Source of the DNA: Progne subis subis
Taxonomy: Eukaryota > Chordata > Aves > Passeriformes > Hirundinidae
Reading direction: 5' to 3'
NCBI GenBank assembly: GCA_022316685.1
Contig: JAKJHU010000030.1
Span: 10,788,360-10,852,359, forward strand
DNA: 64,000 nt
The translations under genes were made by a program, and so were the position numbers. The notes below the pieces were generated by a model. The model saw only the letters and a program-made list of their open reading frames with translations, made no database searches and was not told the origin of the DNA. This document shows positions 44,050 to 57,008 of this stretch, one piece after another (within the stretch, counting starts at the first letter, position 1; each line of letters opens with the position of its first letter).

Positions 44050-46015
44050 ATGCAGTGTAACTGTGTGGCCTCACCTGGAACTACTGTGAGCAGTTTAGTT
44101 CATCCCAATGTAAGAAAGATATTAAGCTCTTAGAGTGTCCAAATGAGGGCTATGAGGATGGTGAAAGGGCTTGAGGGGAAGCCATAGGAGACTCAGGTCA
44201 TTTGGTCCATTCAGGCTGAAGGAGGCTGAGGAGAGACCTCATTGCAGTTACAACTTCCTCGTGAGGTGAAGAGGAGGGGCAGACACTGATCTCTTCTCTG
44301 TGGTGACCAGTGACAGAACTTGAGGGAATGGCCTGAATTTGTGTCAGGGGAGGATAAGTTGGATATAAGAAAAAGATTCTTCACCCACAGAGTGTTTTGG
44401 CACTGGAACAGGTTCCCCTGGGAAGTGGTCACAGTGCCAGCCTGACAGAGCTTGAAAAGTGTTTGGGCAATACTCTGAGGAACATGAGGTGACTCTTGGA
44501 GATGTGTAGGGGTTTTAGAAATTATTCTTTTTCTGTGGGAGGGAAAGATTAGGAGAAAAAAAACAAAACAGGATTAAGCTTAAAAATGAACAAAAATAGT
44601 TTTATTAACACACACTAAAAGAATGAAAGAAAAAGTTGAGAAAAAGAAAAACCTAAACTAAAACAGAATGACACTTTAAAACACACTTGTCTCCTTTTAC
44701 AAACTATTTCTAATTAAACAACATAGAAAGACACAACTGGAGATTTTCAGTCAGTCTCACTATTTAGATGTAATCACTCATTACTTTAGAAGAAGAGTCT
44801 CTCTACAATCTTTTTATGAAGATGTTTGCCACAAGACAAAATAGTCCAGTGCTCCCAATGTCACATATTTGCTGCTTCCCGGAGTTTTCACAGACTGTGA
44901 TGTTCTATCAGCAAAGCTTCTCAGTGTATCTGGGGTATTATTTATGAATACTTCTTCTAGTCTAAAATCATCTTTGTCTCAAGGCTGAGACCTCCTTTTA
45001 ACCCAGAAGCGGGGGCTTTAAAGGTCCAAATAAATCTCAATTACATCAGTCCTCAATTTTGATTAGATTAGCATTCTACCCAGCAACACTAAGATGCAAA
45101 AAAGAAGAGTTTATTTTTCCACAGTTTACCTTAGAGAAGTCCAGTTAAAAATGTCCACTTCTTCAATCCTATTCCAATATTATTAGTTCTTTCACTTCTA
45201 ATCTGACTGACTTCATTCAGTGTCTGTTCTTTGTTTTCTTTCTTCTTTCTCTCAAGGAAGAGTTGTGCTTTAAAAGTTTCATGTTGCTAGGAAAGAATTA
45301 AATCTGCCCAGGCCTGCAAGGGCCATGTGCATGCGCCAGGCTGCATGAGGCTGAAGAAAAAGTAAAGCTGTGCTGACAGAAGAAGCTGGTAGATGTCCTT
45401 TTTCCCACCCCTCAGTCTCATCCAGGGCGGACTCAGCTCGGAGTTTATGAAGCTGCAGGCTTTCTTTCTCTGCTGCCAGTGGCGATTAAGCCATGTTTTG
45501 GCCCTTTCTGCTGCGGTCTGAGCACGTGACCTGCACTGCCGAACTGCAGCCACCCCTCTTCCCTGCTGGCAAGCAGGGGAAAAGGGCTCAGCCGGCCCAG
45601 GCCCTCCCTGTGCAGGCAGCGGCCCTCAGAGGCCCAGCTGAGCTCGGCCCAGCCACCCAGAGGGGCAGCAGGGCCCAACCCGAGCCAGCCTGCTGCCCAT
45701 GATGTTACCTCATGGCTGATTCCGAAGAGAGAGAGAGCCCGATTAGCAGCAGATTAGTTTTAAATGTCCCCTCCAAAGTAACATCAACATTTCCCATTGG
45801 TTATCTTAGCTGCCAATGTCCCTGGCCAGCTTTTTGATAGGTCCCTGTCCTTCTCCCCCTAAAAACTACTCCACGGTCATGGCAGGGAAAGACATTTCAC
45901 AGTTCTCTATAAGCAGAAAACAAAAGTGTGCCAACCCATGATAGGATGTCGTGTGCAGGGCCAGGAGCTGGACTCGATGATCCTTGTAGGTCCCTTTCAG
46001 TGCAGCTTATTCTTT
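44050..46015 (+). mobile_element. CR1 LINE 3' end, interrupted by an LTR
   Basis: Left part (44050-44504): CCTCACCTGGAACTACTGTG, CAGGCTGAAGGAGGCTGAGG, AGAGACCTCATTGCAG, ATAAGTTGGATATAAGAAAA and GACTCTTGGAGATG follow CR1 order. Right part (45944-46015): GTGCAGGGCCAGGAGCTGG, CTCGATGATCCTTGTAGGTC, then the ATTCTTTAATTATTTG tail, which is the CR1 terminus. The 1439 bp between are the LTR at 44505-45943. The coding frame is broken throughout. Confidence 0.92.
44505..45943 (-). mobile_element. Long LTR, family X copy 2, inserted in CR1
   Basis: The CR1 host gives exact edges. AGATG (44500-44504) and GGATG (45944-45948) are the two copies of a 5-bp target duplication, one base changed, and the CR1 sequence reads through when the LTR is removed. 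On the minus strand the LTR starts TATCATGGGTTGGCAC (first G of TG changed to A) and ends CCCCTACA. An AATAAA-type signal is inverted near 44602-44607. It lacks about 40-50 bp near its 3' end that copies 1 and 3 have. The open frames at 45287-45702 are GC-rich LTR shadows. Confidence 0.87.
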
Positions 46016-47060
46016 AATTATTTGATATATCTCTGCAAGCTTCTTTGAAATCAAGTCACAAAGTGAAATATTTGTATTTAACATTAGTATTTGGTAGATG
46101 CTATTGGGTGTTTTTTGACCTGTAACATTTCTGAAAACAAAGAAAAAAATCCTTTTACTTTTATGTATATTTTATATAGGTATTCCATTTTGTCTTGTTA
46201 AAAGTCCATTTTGAAGTTCTCAAGTTTGATCTAGAGAAGAAGGCGTCATTGAGGAAATAAAGGAAATTCTTAGATGATTTCTTCCCTCTGTCCTCCATGA
46301 CTTAAAAGCCATGATTTTATGTTAGTTCTCAGAGAAAGAAAAAAAACAAAAACGTAAGTTTCTATTGTTTATTTATTTTATTTTCCATAAATATGTGGCC
46401 TATCAGCTTGCAGAAAATCAGAAATCAAAATGGAATTTGTTTCAGGCTTTCGTGTGGAGCCATAGGAAAATATAAAAGTAGCTATTCTTTGGTTGAGAGA
46501 GATGAGAAACTTGGAGGCTACTAGAAACTAGATGATCAATTCACTGTATTTCAGATTTGGTTTTAGACATAAGTATTTCTTATATTTTGGAATAATAAGA
46601 CCATGAGTAGTTAAAAATAGCCTGAAGCAAAACTTTCCTCTAAGCTTTTTATATGACAAAAACTTCAGTTATTTAAGACATTTCCCTCCTACACTCTTAT
46701 AGGTCTCTTTCCTCTCTTTTAGAATGGTTATATCATTGCCAGAAACAGAGCTAAAGTTAACTAAAGCTTGATTTCACCCACCTGTCACTCCCATGTACCA
46801 TCTACAAAATGGATTTAGCTTAATTAATCTAACAAGAAGATAATGATTAATAACAAATTGGCATAAATATACTCATAACTTACTTAGATGGAAGCCATTA
46901 TATTCATCAAAATACAAAAGCCTATCTTTAAACTATTTTTTCAATTGTACTTAAAATCATGCTTTCTAATTGTTAAGTTCTACCCAGCAATATATCAGTT
47001 GTCAAGCTGTGAGTTGGGCTATATTCTGTCTCTAGTTGCACCTGACAAAATGTTCCCAAC
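46016..47060. other. AT-rich intergenic DNA
   Basis: Nothing assignable between CR1 and the next LTR. Confidence 0.5.
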
Positions 47061-48824
47061 TGTGGCAGTTTCAGTTTGAAAACCAGGCCGAAACACCAAT
47101 TAATGTAGTAGGTTTGGTTTGCCATACGAATCACAGCACCAGTGGATGTAGTAGGTTGAACGCTAGCCAAACGCCAGTGCACCCACTTAAATTATCTACT
47201 CATTTTCCTCTGTGAGATAGGGATTAGGAGAAGAGCAAAGCAGGCTCAAAATTTTAAAGGGCACAAAGAAAGCTTTATTAATAGAACTAAAAGAAGACTA
47301 ATGATCTGAATAAACCTTTAGAATACTTTTCCTTCCCCAAGCTCCTCTTCCCTTTCCCACTGACAACATACAGAGAAAAAACCTGGGATTTTCAGTCAGT
47401 TTACTACTTCAAAATAAATATTTTCATCAGTTCTGTTACGGAGACGAGTATCTCCTGCCATTCCACGGAGACTTTTCCACAAGAAACAGTTCTCTTGTGG
47501 CTTTAATTTCACAGCAAACCAGCTAGCCCAGGAAAATGAAATCTGTTCGCTATCTGAAACTCCATCCCATTGACTTAGAGATGGCCCTTGAAAAGTTTAT
47601 CCCACAACTGTTTTTAAGGACCATCTCAGTTTATGGGGTGCAATTTTAAGGATGAGCTGTTCTAGTATAGAAACAAAAGGTCTTCTATCTCTAGGAGTAA
47701 AAGTTCTCTTCTTCTATCCCTGGGGCAAGACTTCTCTCTCTGTTCAAGGTTCTCATCAGATTACAGAGACTTCAGCATCTGCTTGCTTCAGCATGGGTGA
47801 CTTTCCCATAGACTGAGGTTTGAACGCTCCATCCCCCCTTGCTTTTCATGAATTATAGGGAAATAATTTGATGGATCATGTCCTCACCATGGCCTTACAC
47901 AAGAATTTCAGCCCAAGACAGGGGCATCTTCTCATTCTCCTCTGGGCTTCAGCTCCTCCTTCTTCACTGACCTTGGTATCTCCATGTTGCTCTCTTTACA
48001 TGCCTTCACCTTTCTTTTTCTGACTCTTTGGTGATTTAGGAGAAGATTAGCTATTAGGGAGAAGATTGGTGTTTACAGATTTATTGTGTTCTCAAGTGTA
48101 AGGTTTCAGCACTGAAACGGTTAACAGACATACAAAGTCTCTCACTGACTGGGCTAGGATAGCAGCGAATCACTCCAGTTGCATGGCTGTTTTTTGGCCC
48201 CAGCTACTTTCATCTCCAGCCACAGGGCTACCTCCAAAGTGCAGACTGCAGAGCTGCCTTTGGTCTCAGCCTCCTCTGGTGTCTCGCAGCCCTGGAATTG
48301 TCCCAGGCACTATGACTGGGTGGCTAGTGGCTGGAATGGGGCCCAGCCCAGTCCAGAGCCTAGCGGAGCCAGCTCAGCCCACCGGTTACAGAGCGAGGCT
48401 CAGCAACAACCACATTTCAGCAGCCCGCACCGTGGCTCGCTCTGGCTTTCCTTCCCCACACCCCATCCCAGCAGCCACGCCGTGCGGGCCGCCACAGGCC
48501 GGCCTTACCGGGAAGGATGGGGAAAAGGCTTCCACCCTTTTACAGAAAGTAGGAAGTAAAAGAGAACTTTTTGCTGTTTTCTCATCTCTTAAATATGATT
48601 TATAGAGGCATGTCCAGCTTCTCTAATTGCTTTAACAGAGTATCAATATTCAGAACTAGCTAGCTATTGGTTCTGTCAGGCACGAAGGAAGCTGTAATGT
48701 TCCTTACAGGGAAAAATCACTTCAAAGGAAGCTATGGTGTTCCTTACAGGGAAAAATCAATTAATGGCTGATAGATTTTTTCCCTTAACTAAAAGCTAAG
48801 CTATGTCAAAACTTGATACTGACA
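47061..48824 (-). mobile_element. Long LTR, family X copy 3
   Basis: Read on the minus strand it begins TGTCAGTATCAAGTTTTGAC and ends AAACTGAAACTGCCACA. Its TTAGGAGAAGAGCAAAGCAGG, TTTATTAATAG and TTTTCAGTCAGTTTACTA blocks align with copies 1 and 2. At 1764 bp it is the longest copy, partly because of a 40-bp tandem duplication at 48684-48763. The flanks CCAAC and ACAAT agree at only 3 of 5 bases, so the ends are less certain than for copy 2. The overlapping open frames at 48179-48605 lie in the GC-rich middle and resemble no protein. Confidence 0.7.
48684..48763. repeat. 40-bp tandem duplication inside LTR copy 3
   Basis: Two units share AAGGAAGCT and TTCCTTACAGGGAAAAATCA, with three or four differences between them. 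Confidence 0.88.
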
Positions 48825-51800
48825 ACAATTAAATTACATTTGCCTTAGATGAAAATTAGGATGAAGCTTCCACCTTGCTTAATACAGATTGTATCCACTT
48901 GTATAGACACAGTAGTCTTTGTCTTTTTTGGTAGCTCTTCTAGTAGCAAAACAGATGTTAATCAAACCTTCCAAGTATGTAAACATAAAAGGCCCATTAC
49001 TCATATCCAACTTACATAATGGGCAGCATGCTGTAGGCCTAAGGCAGCTGCAAGCACCATGAAGCTTGGAACTTCAAGCCAAGCTTGCATTACTTGATCA
49101 CTTAATGGTAATTATGAAGCCTGTAATGTGCCATGTCATTGTCCATTGTGCCATTTTCCTGAGCTATGACTAAAGCTTGCTTTCATATGGTCTGTTGGAT
49201 ATTAGACTTCAGAAAATTTAGAAGACTAGAAAACAAGTTTGATTCTCATACATCCTGGGCTGCTGTATGCTTCCAAACTGATTCAGATATTTACTGAAAA
49301 GAGAGTAGATTGTTTTTAGATCCTTGTTAAAAATTCCTCATACCATGTTCAGCCTTCCTGTTACTCTCTAAAACAAACAAAAGGAAAAAGCATTATCAGT
49401 TGGCAATCAGAAGGGACTGAGAAAGCACTTATACATAGTGTGAGTTTGTTTCTTGTTGCCAAAGGATATAATTCAGAGAAAGGCAAGGAGAACTACCAGA
49501 GACAACTAAATGATCATTACTTTTTGAAGCAGTCAGAGCTCAGTAGCATACTGTGAGACCACATGAGCTGATTCCTCAATATTTTTCTTGTGTTCTTAGT
49601 CAACAGTAACGTAAGATAAGGGAAGAGAATTTGTGTAATCTACCTTGGTGCTGCAGTTATTTGACACAAATGGTCTTGAAAGATAGACAACTAAAGGCAA
49701 AATTAGTGACTGTTTATATGCTGAACCCAAAGAGTGAATGTGAAGTATCAGCAATGAAACTGAGGGGAGAACACTATCTCACAGGATCTCAGAAAGTGTA
49801 CCAGCCTTTGGTTCAATCACATAGTTTTTCCCTAAAAATCAATTTATTGTACAAATTTATGACAGTGTATTTCTCTAACTGCAGGGTAGAGTGAATACTT
49901 CCATCTAGCCACAAGGGTTCTGAGCAAAACAGTACTGTTAGTCTTTCTTTTATGCTCTTTTGTACTGAAGCATGCCACTTAAACTGAAGAAAGAAAATCA
50001 AGGGGTTTTTTGTTTGGTTGTGGGGTTTTTTTTAATAACTTCAAGAGAGTAATTGACATGCTGACTTCAGGGAATTCATTATTCAGCTCTTACTGGCTTC
50101 ATCAGGATCATATGTAATTCATTGTGAGAACTGACAGCCAAGATATATACCTGCTGAACTAAGAGATAAGAAAAGTATAAGGAGAAATCCAGAAAGCATG
50201 AGAAGGGATTGATGAGAGAAGAGATGAGGAGGAAGGGGAAAAGCTAACAGACTGACTTTCTATCCTACTCATAAAGGCCAGTTTGTGCTTCAGAAATCTA
50301 GGTGTGTGTGTACTGGAAGGCAAAAGGATGCTTGCTTAAATTCCATTTTGCTGCAAGTTTTGTGGACCAGTGTGGTCCCAAATAGTAAATAAGATAATAA
50401 ACACCCCCAACCCTCCACACCTCCCCCCCCCCCCCTCCAAACCTGTGATACTGCTGAGCACTTTACTAAAATACTGAACAAGAAAAAAAACAAGCCCAAA
50501 TTCAGAACCAGGAAGGACTCATCCTAGACATGTTTTCCTAAGTCTCCACCCAACTTCAACTTGCTTGCAATAATGTCTGTATGTACACCAGGAATAAGTG
50601 AGAAAACAGTGCCTTTAGTTGTCTTTATTTAACATGAAAGTACACCGAGTCTTCATATCTGTAAAATACAATTAGTTTGGAAACTCATAGTGCTGTAATT
50701 CTCATAAACACTTTTGTGGTAATGTGTGCCACTACAAATGCTGAAAAAATAATTACTCTAGGAAATGTATAACGTCTGCTATCACAACTGGTCTGTTGCA
50801 ATTGCATTTGAAATAGGACATGCTTCAGCAATTCTGAAAATTAGACAGGTAATACATTGATATACATGAAGGAATTATTTTTCTTAACAGATTTTTCAGT
50901 ATAAGCTTCACTTAGGAATCTAATGTTATTATTTAAAAATAAATAATTGTTTTGTTGTTCTTTACATGTTTCTGATTTTTATAAGACACTTCTGCTGTTC
51001 AGAAAATAAGCTTTTCTTGTCCTCATGGAATATACAAATAAGCACACTCTGTCTGAGAATTTTACTATCCTGATGTTTTGTGCATATTTCCTGTGACAAA
51101 ACAGTTATGGTAAAGTGACAGCAGGATGCCTGCATGACCTTACTGTTCTATACAGGCTATCAGTGAGAGATACCATGAGGCAGCCTTGGATATTACTTGG
51201 AAATTTTTAGCAGTGAATTACTTAAAGCATTAGACTGTACATGCAGCATGGTACCACAGTAACAGAAGTGAATGTTTATTCATGTAAGCATTTGGCATTT
51301 TGCAACAAATTAATAATTTAATTTTACATAGCTGGAAGGTAGTTTACTTTCTTGCATTTGTATTCCTAAGACTTGAACTTCTCCGGCATCCTAATGAGAT
51401 ACATAAAGCAAAAGTGAGGCTGACCTTGACAGGATCACAAAAGATGTGTTTAAATAGGAAGTCTGCACCCTGATTTGTTTAAGGAACATGCGACTATAAA
51501 AATATACTGAAGAAAAGACAGAAATGAGGAAAAAGAAAATAAGTCTGATTGCATTTGGTAGATATGTCTGGTTTCAAACTGAGACAATGTCATGTGTTGC
51601 TTCCCAAAGGGTGTTAGTAGTAAACATACGTCATAAAGTTAGTCTGTCTCCTGTAGACATACAAATACACTCATGATCAAAGAAGAATGTGTGGCTATTT
51701 TATATCACTTAGAGCAGAGTGAGATTTCAGTAACTTTTCAATAACTCAAATAGCAGTTTTAGAGTCTTTAAGTTATGTCAAGATTTGTATCAAGACAATA

Positions 51801-51849
51801 CAGAAAAAGAATAACTCAGGTATGCTGAACTATTGAACAGACCTCATCA
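48825..51849. other. AT-rich intergenic DNA
   Basis: Includes a 13-base C run (50423-50435) and a T/G-rich patch (50002-50035). No gene or known element. Confidence 0.5.
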
Positions 51850-52385
51850 TACACTACAGAGATTCCTGTACTCCTCTTAATGATCCACCAGGAAGCTGAG
51901 GTCCTTTTCTGCAAAGCTGCTTTCCAGCTTCCTTTCCAGAAGAATTTTTACCTCCCCTTATTGAACTTGATGAGGTTGCTGTCCACCCATTTCGTCAGCC
52001 TGTTGAAGTCCCTCTGGATTGCAACGTGAACTCACAGGTGTGCAAGCCTTGTGCCAAGAGAAACTTCTAGAGATTACACTCTTCCCCATTATTCAGATCA
52101 GTAGAGATGATAATAAAGAGGATCACACCCAGTATTGACTGTCAATTTAATATGGCGATCCCTCCAAATAGATTTTGCGCTGTAGATCATCCCACTCTGG
52201 GCTCAGCCATTCAGCCAATTTTCAGTCCACCTCATTGACTGTCCATCCCGGCCCATGCCTCAATCAGCTTCTCTGAGGATCTTATGGAAGACACTGTTGA
52301 AAGCTTTACCAAAGTCAAAGTAGACAATATTGACTGCTCTCTGCTCACCTAGCAAGCCAGTAATTTCTGCACACCAAAGTGACTG
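51850..52385 (-). mobile_element. CR1 LINE fragment, reverse transcriptase region, minus strand
   Basis: Blocks match the CR1 RT region read backwards: CTTGATGAGGTTGCTGTCCACCC-like (51968 on), CAGCCTGTTGAAGTCCCTCTG, GATCACACCCAGTATTGACT, CATTCAGCCAATTTTCAGTCCACCTCA-like and AAAGCTTTACCAAAGTCAAAG followed by TAGACAATATTGACTGCTCTC-like. It is heavily mutated and truncated at both ends, in opposite orientation to the other three CR1 pieces. Confidence 0.87.
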
Positions 52386-52555
52386 AAATGAGAACTTATA
52401 CACAGAGAGGGAGAAAATATACATAGTGCAAAATACAATGTATTACAAGAAGCATATTTAAATTAGACATTAGAAGAAGTTTTGTATTAACAGAAACTCC
52501 ATTGAAGCTGTCCATTACATATATAGAGAAAAAAAACCCAAAACTTTTATATTTG

Positions 52556-52618
52556 CTGTGGGGTTTTTTTGTTGTTTTTTTTCTGTTTGTTTGTTTGTGG
52601 GGTTTTGGGGTTTTTTTT
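52556..52618 (+). repeat. T/G-rich tract
   Basis: GTGGGG and TTTGTTTG blocks with T runs up to 8; same style as at 26.7 and 35.4 kb. Confidence 0.85.
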
Positions 52619-53717
52619 AATAATATAACTTGAAACTGTGATTGCAATCAGGGAGTAGAATTCCTGGCTTTATCTCAAAAAATAGTCAGGTACTGTATTT
52701 CCATGTTTATAATCTGCAGATTAAATTTTGTTGGCCTAAAAACATGGCTAGAGTTCATAGTGATTGGTGCCAACCTGAATATTCAATTAGAGTGATGGAA
52801 AATATGGAGCCTCCTTCACACTCCTCACTATTGCCTGACTGTCCTTTATCCCCCACAATCTTCTGTTCCTTCTATTTTAATAGCTCCTCACATTATAATT
52901 CTGCTTCCATTTTTTATTTGGGTTATCTCTGGCTTTATTTTCAAATAAAAATCCAGCATGAGGAGTAAAGGTGCTGTGAAGCATTAATCTGTTGCAGAAC
53001 ATGTGACTCAAGGCCATTGAAAGATGTAACATTTTTAATTTTGTTTCATTTGTTCTCTCCTCTTTTGATGTAATGTGGTTTATATGAGGACTATAAGTTT
53101 ACAAATAAAAGGGTTTTTTTTTTTTTAATTTATACATCATTATTAAAAATTATTTTAGAAAATGGTTCTTTCCTTACTGTAGTGTGCCACTTATTGAATT
53201 ATAATCTAATAAAAAATAGCTTCTTCTGTTTATGAGAATGCAAATTTGTACAAAGCATCTTGATTCTGCTTTTTTAAGTTATTGAGCAATAAGGTTTTTT
53301 TAATGCTAGCCTAGAACTGTCTGCATAGCACTTTATTACTGTGTTGAGGGTAATAGCAAAGTCTTCATGTCAGTGAACAGAACCATGATTTCACAAAAAA
53401 AAAAGGAATTAATCATAAATTATATATGTTCAGCATAGGAATTTAAAGAATGAGAGAGAGAGATGACAAAAAATATAATAAAGGAAAACAAATTTATATT
53501 GCCAGGGGAGAATCATTAAGGTCAAGTGATCTTGCACTGCCTGCTTCTGCCTCTATGTGGTTGTATACCAGCATTTACAAAATGGTGTGAAATGAACCCT
53601 GAGGGAAAAATATTTTTAAAATATTATTGATATTATTAGTGGAGTAATCAACATTCTACTCCAGGAGGAACTGTATTTTTGTACCAAAACTGGATGTATG
53701 ACAAATTATAAGCAAGG

Positions 53718-53746
53718 TTATTATTATTATTATTATTATTATTACA
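53718..53746 (+). repeat. (TTA)n microsatellite, about 9 units
   Basis: Perfect trinucleotide run; it produces the asparagine-run minus-strand frame 53648-53848, which is not a gene. Confidence 0.95.
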
Positions 53747-56700
53747 CATCTGTCTTGAGATCAACCTTGACATGCAACAAATATCATTCAACAACTTTCC
53801 TGAAATAAACCTTATGTGTGTGGATGTTGTAGTACCTTTTGTGTCCAACTACGATGTGAGATATGAGGATTATGTCAGAGTGCAGTGAAGGGTATATCTA
53901 TCAAGGACTGCATAGTCCAAAAGCCTCTGAAATCAATAAGATAGCTCCTTTTCACTTCCGTCAGCCTTGGATCAGGTATAAGATGGTTATTGCTGCAGCC
54001 TATGGATACCAGCAGGACTTCAGAATTGTGTGACTTGCATGTGCTGTCAGGCCATGTTTTACTGAACTGGGACACCAATGGAAAGGAGATATCTCTTTAT
54101 GCCAATTACATATGTTAGATGGTTACAGGGTTTTTTCAGACAATACATGCTTAAGTTCTTACTACTCTGCACTGAGGAGCAGTGCAAGCTGGTAAGATTA
54201 GCATTTTCACATTTTCTGTACACTCAATAAGGAGATAAACTGCAGCATCAAGCATGAAGAACATAAGTACTTCTGTCTAACAGCAGCACATTTCTATTTG
54301 CAAAAGGAAGATTCTTTTTGTAATTGAGAATTTGCTGCTGTGTGAATCTGCTTTTTAAACTATATTCATAAATTCAAAATTACTGAAAATAATTCCCCAC
54401 AAATGTATACTTAGGTTGAGTAATTATAATTTATATTTTATTTCTGTAGTTCTACTTCTCAGAGAAGGTTTTTTTCCCAACAGGAATCTAAAAACAATCT
54501 GCTCAGTGGTTACATGTAATTTTGCAATATTTTTTTAAGTTGAGCACTCAGTGCTTTTTGTCTCTCTTTAATTCTGCCATAGTCAGCAGCGCTGCACATG
54601 ATCTTTACTGTGTAATTTTCTGATCGTTCCCAGAAAATACTGGAGATATTTGGGCTGCAACCATAGGCCAAGATTTCCAAACCTGGATGTCTGCAGTTAA
54701 AGCTTTAAATCCTTATTAAGGCTCATAGATAAATATGATCTAATTTTCATCCCGCCAGGTCTTTCCATTGATTCATGGCCACTGGGAGTCTTTGAAAAGC
54801 CAGTGAAAATTATGTAGAAGTAACAATATGGATTTAAAAAATTAATTTCAGATGCTTAGCTGTGGCCTAATAAAAAGAGTTGTGGTTCCCAATATTAATA
54901 TGATATTATTATAACTGTCTTTTAAAGGCAGGTCTACTTCTGTTAAAATCACTGGGACCCATGCCAGTGCCTAGTTGGGGAAGGATTTGGCATAAGGAAA
55001 GTATTTAAACGTAAAAAATAAGGACTTGAAAACTATGGTACAATTGAGCTGTTCCAAGAATGCAGATAGATAATTTGGAGGAGTTATGTGAGAATAGATA
55101 TTCCATTAAACTTTTGTGTGATCCACTCTTTGGCAGGATGTCAATGTTTATGAATGAGTCTTCATTGTAATTCCGTGTGTTAATATACATCCTTTTACAA
55201 TTCGATCTGACAGCTACTCCAAATGCATAGATTGTCCAGCTAGAGGCTTCCAAGGTCATAGTCCTTCAAAGCACTGTTTGTCAAATTGCTCTGACACACC
55301 TCCTGCTGGCAAGCCTACTCTCAGGGTGTTAATATTCCATCACAGAGCCACATGACCTTGAAAATTGATTGCAGGCCACAATAGAAATGTCAAAAACGCT
55401 CAGGTAGATGAAGGTAACTGGTGATGATGACGGCAGGGAATCTATTATGAGAGGCAGAAAGTGTCTTCAGAAGAAGCAGACATTGCACAGACATTTCCAA
55501 AGTCATCTACAGGATGTTTAAAGATCAATTAAAATTTGTGGCACAATATGTTAAACCATACATTTTTTGTAAAACGATGCATGAAAGCTTACATTGAAAC
55601 CATGAGATTAAGAAGTGCCTGTTAGCACTAGCATGCCTACAGAATTGTACCTAGAGAGAAAGTTTTCAATGAGATAAAAGAATGTGCTAATAGTAAAATT
55701 TTTGGTTTTGCAGTAACTAATGTTATCAGAAAAATAGTCCTGTATATCAGACTTGGTTTTATTTTCATAACTACCTGTAGACATAAACTCTTAGGTATGT
55801 TTAACTTAAAGAACCATGGAGATGCAATTCAGATCAGAATCAGATCCTGTCTTTTTAGCATTCAGATACAAAGGAATTCTGAAATTGTAACTGGAAATCA
55901 GAAAGCTGTTGCATATAGAATCAAAGACACATTTTGAACTTAAAAGTTTGGCAAGTACTTGTTTAATATGGGAATTCAAATGAATTTGGAAATATTCTGT
56001 CTGCATCTGTTTTATGCATCTTGAAATTCATGCTGGTAAACGTGGTCACAGAGTTTCTTATTTCTCTAAGACCCCCAAAAGAGATGGTTTTCAGAATCTG
56101 AAATACACGCTTGTGTTCAACAAGATCTAAAATGAGGCAAGTGAGATTAAAGCAGTAAAGTGAATATTTATGCAGCAAAACACATGTTTGAAAAGTGAAT
56201 CAACAGCTAAAACACATAGAATTGCTTGTGGGTATATTTCATAGTAAAGACATAATCAATATGACAACCCAAGTTATACCCTGTACTAACAATAATTTCA
56301 GAAGTGTCTTTGAACTTTCTTTGTTAGACTATAAACCACATAATTTGACTTAGGCTGCTCTTCAGTACATCAATATAAACAACACAAGAGCTTTTAATCT
56401 CATCAGCAGGTTTATGTTTTTAGTAAAACAAAATAGCAAAAAAGTTTTTTCTCCCTTTTCTTTTTTGTTGTTTTTTTTTTTTTTTTTTAAGATGCCCAAA
56501 GTATAAGTATGTTTCTTCAAAATTATCTCCCTGAAAATCCACTTCCCATTTTATTAATTTATGTTCTATAAGTTTTCCTCTCTGTCTTGTCTTTCACTCT
56601 CTCTTTTCTACACCTCACCCCCCAAACTTAGCACTGCAGTTTCTTAGACTTGAGTGCACACCTGCTAAACTTCTAGGTAAGAAAAGTAACTTTGTGTGAG

Positions 56701-56969
56701 AAAATGTCAGGAAAGTCAGAATCTGAAATTTATTAACCAAGATATGGCAAATGTAAATGTCAGCTTGTGTAACTCTGGGTACTTGAGGTTGCAATAGATT
56801 TTTCAGCTGTCTGGGCAATGAAAAGTGAACTTTTATTTCTATGACAATGAAATAGCACTATACCTGATATGAGAAAGTGCTGTAGCTAGAGGGCATATTT
56901 CAAGCAAATTGGTTTTTACTTACCTGTGTCTCAAAGTTTTCACATTAAAAGTAAAGTCAGTATGTGGAG

Positions 56970-57008
56970 AAAAAAAAAAAAAAAAAAAAAAAAGCAAAAA
57001 AAAAAAAA
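56970..57008 (+). repeat. A tract
   Basis: 24 A, then GC, then 13 A. No polyadenylation signal lies just upstream, so a retrocopy tail is not supported. Confidence 0.9.

Noticed and set aside
44505..48824. LTR copies 2 and 3 as the two ends of one provirus
   Set aside because: Copy 2 has CR1 sequence resuming directly on both sides, and no retroviral internal sequence lies between the copies.
56970..57008. A tract as a retrocopy or SINE tail
   Set aside because: No polyadenylation signal, no element body and no target duplication.
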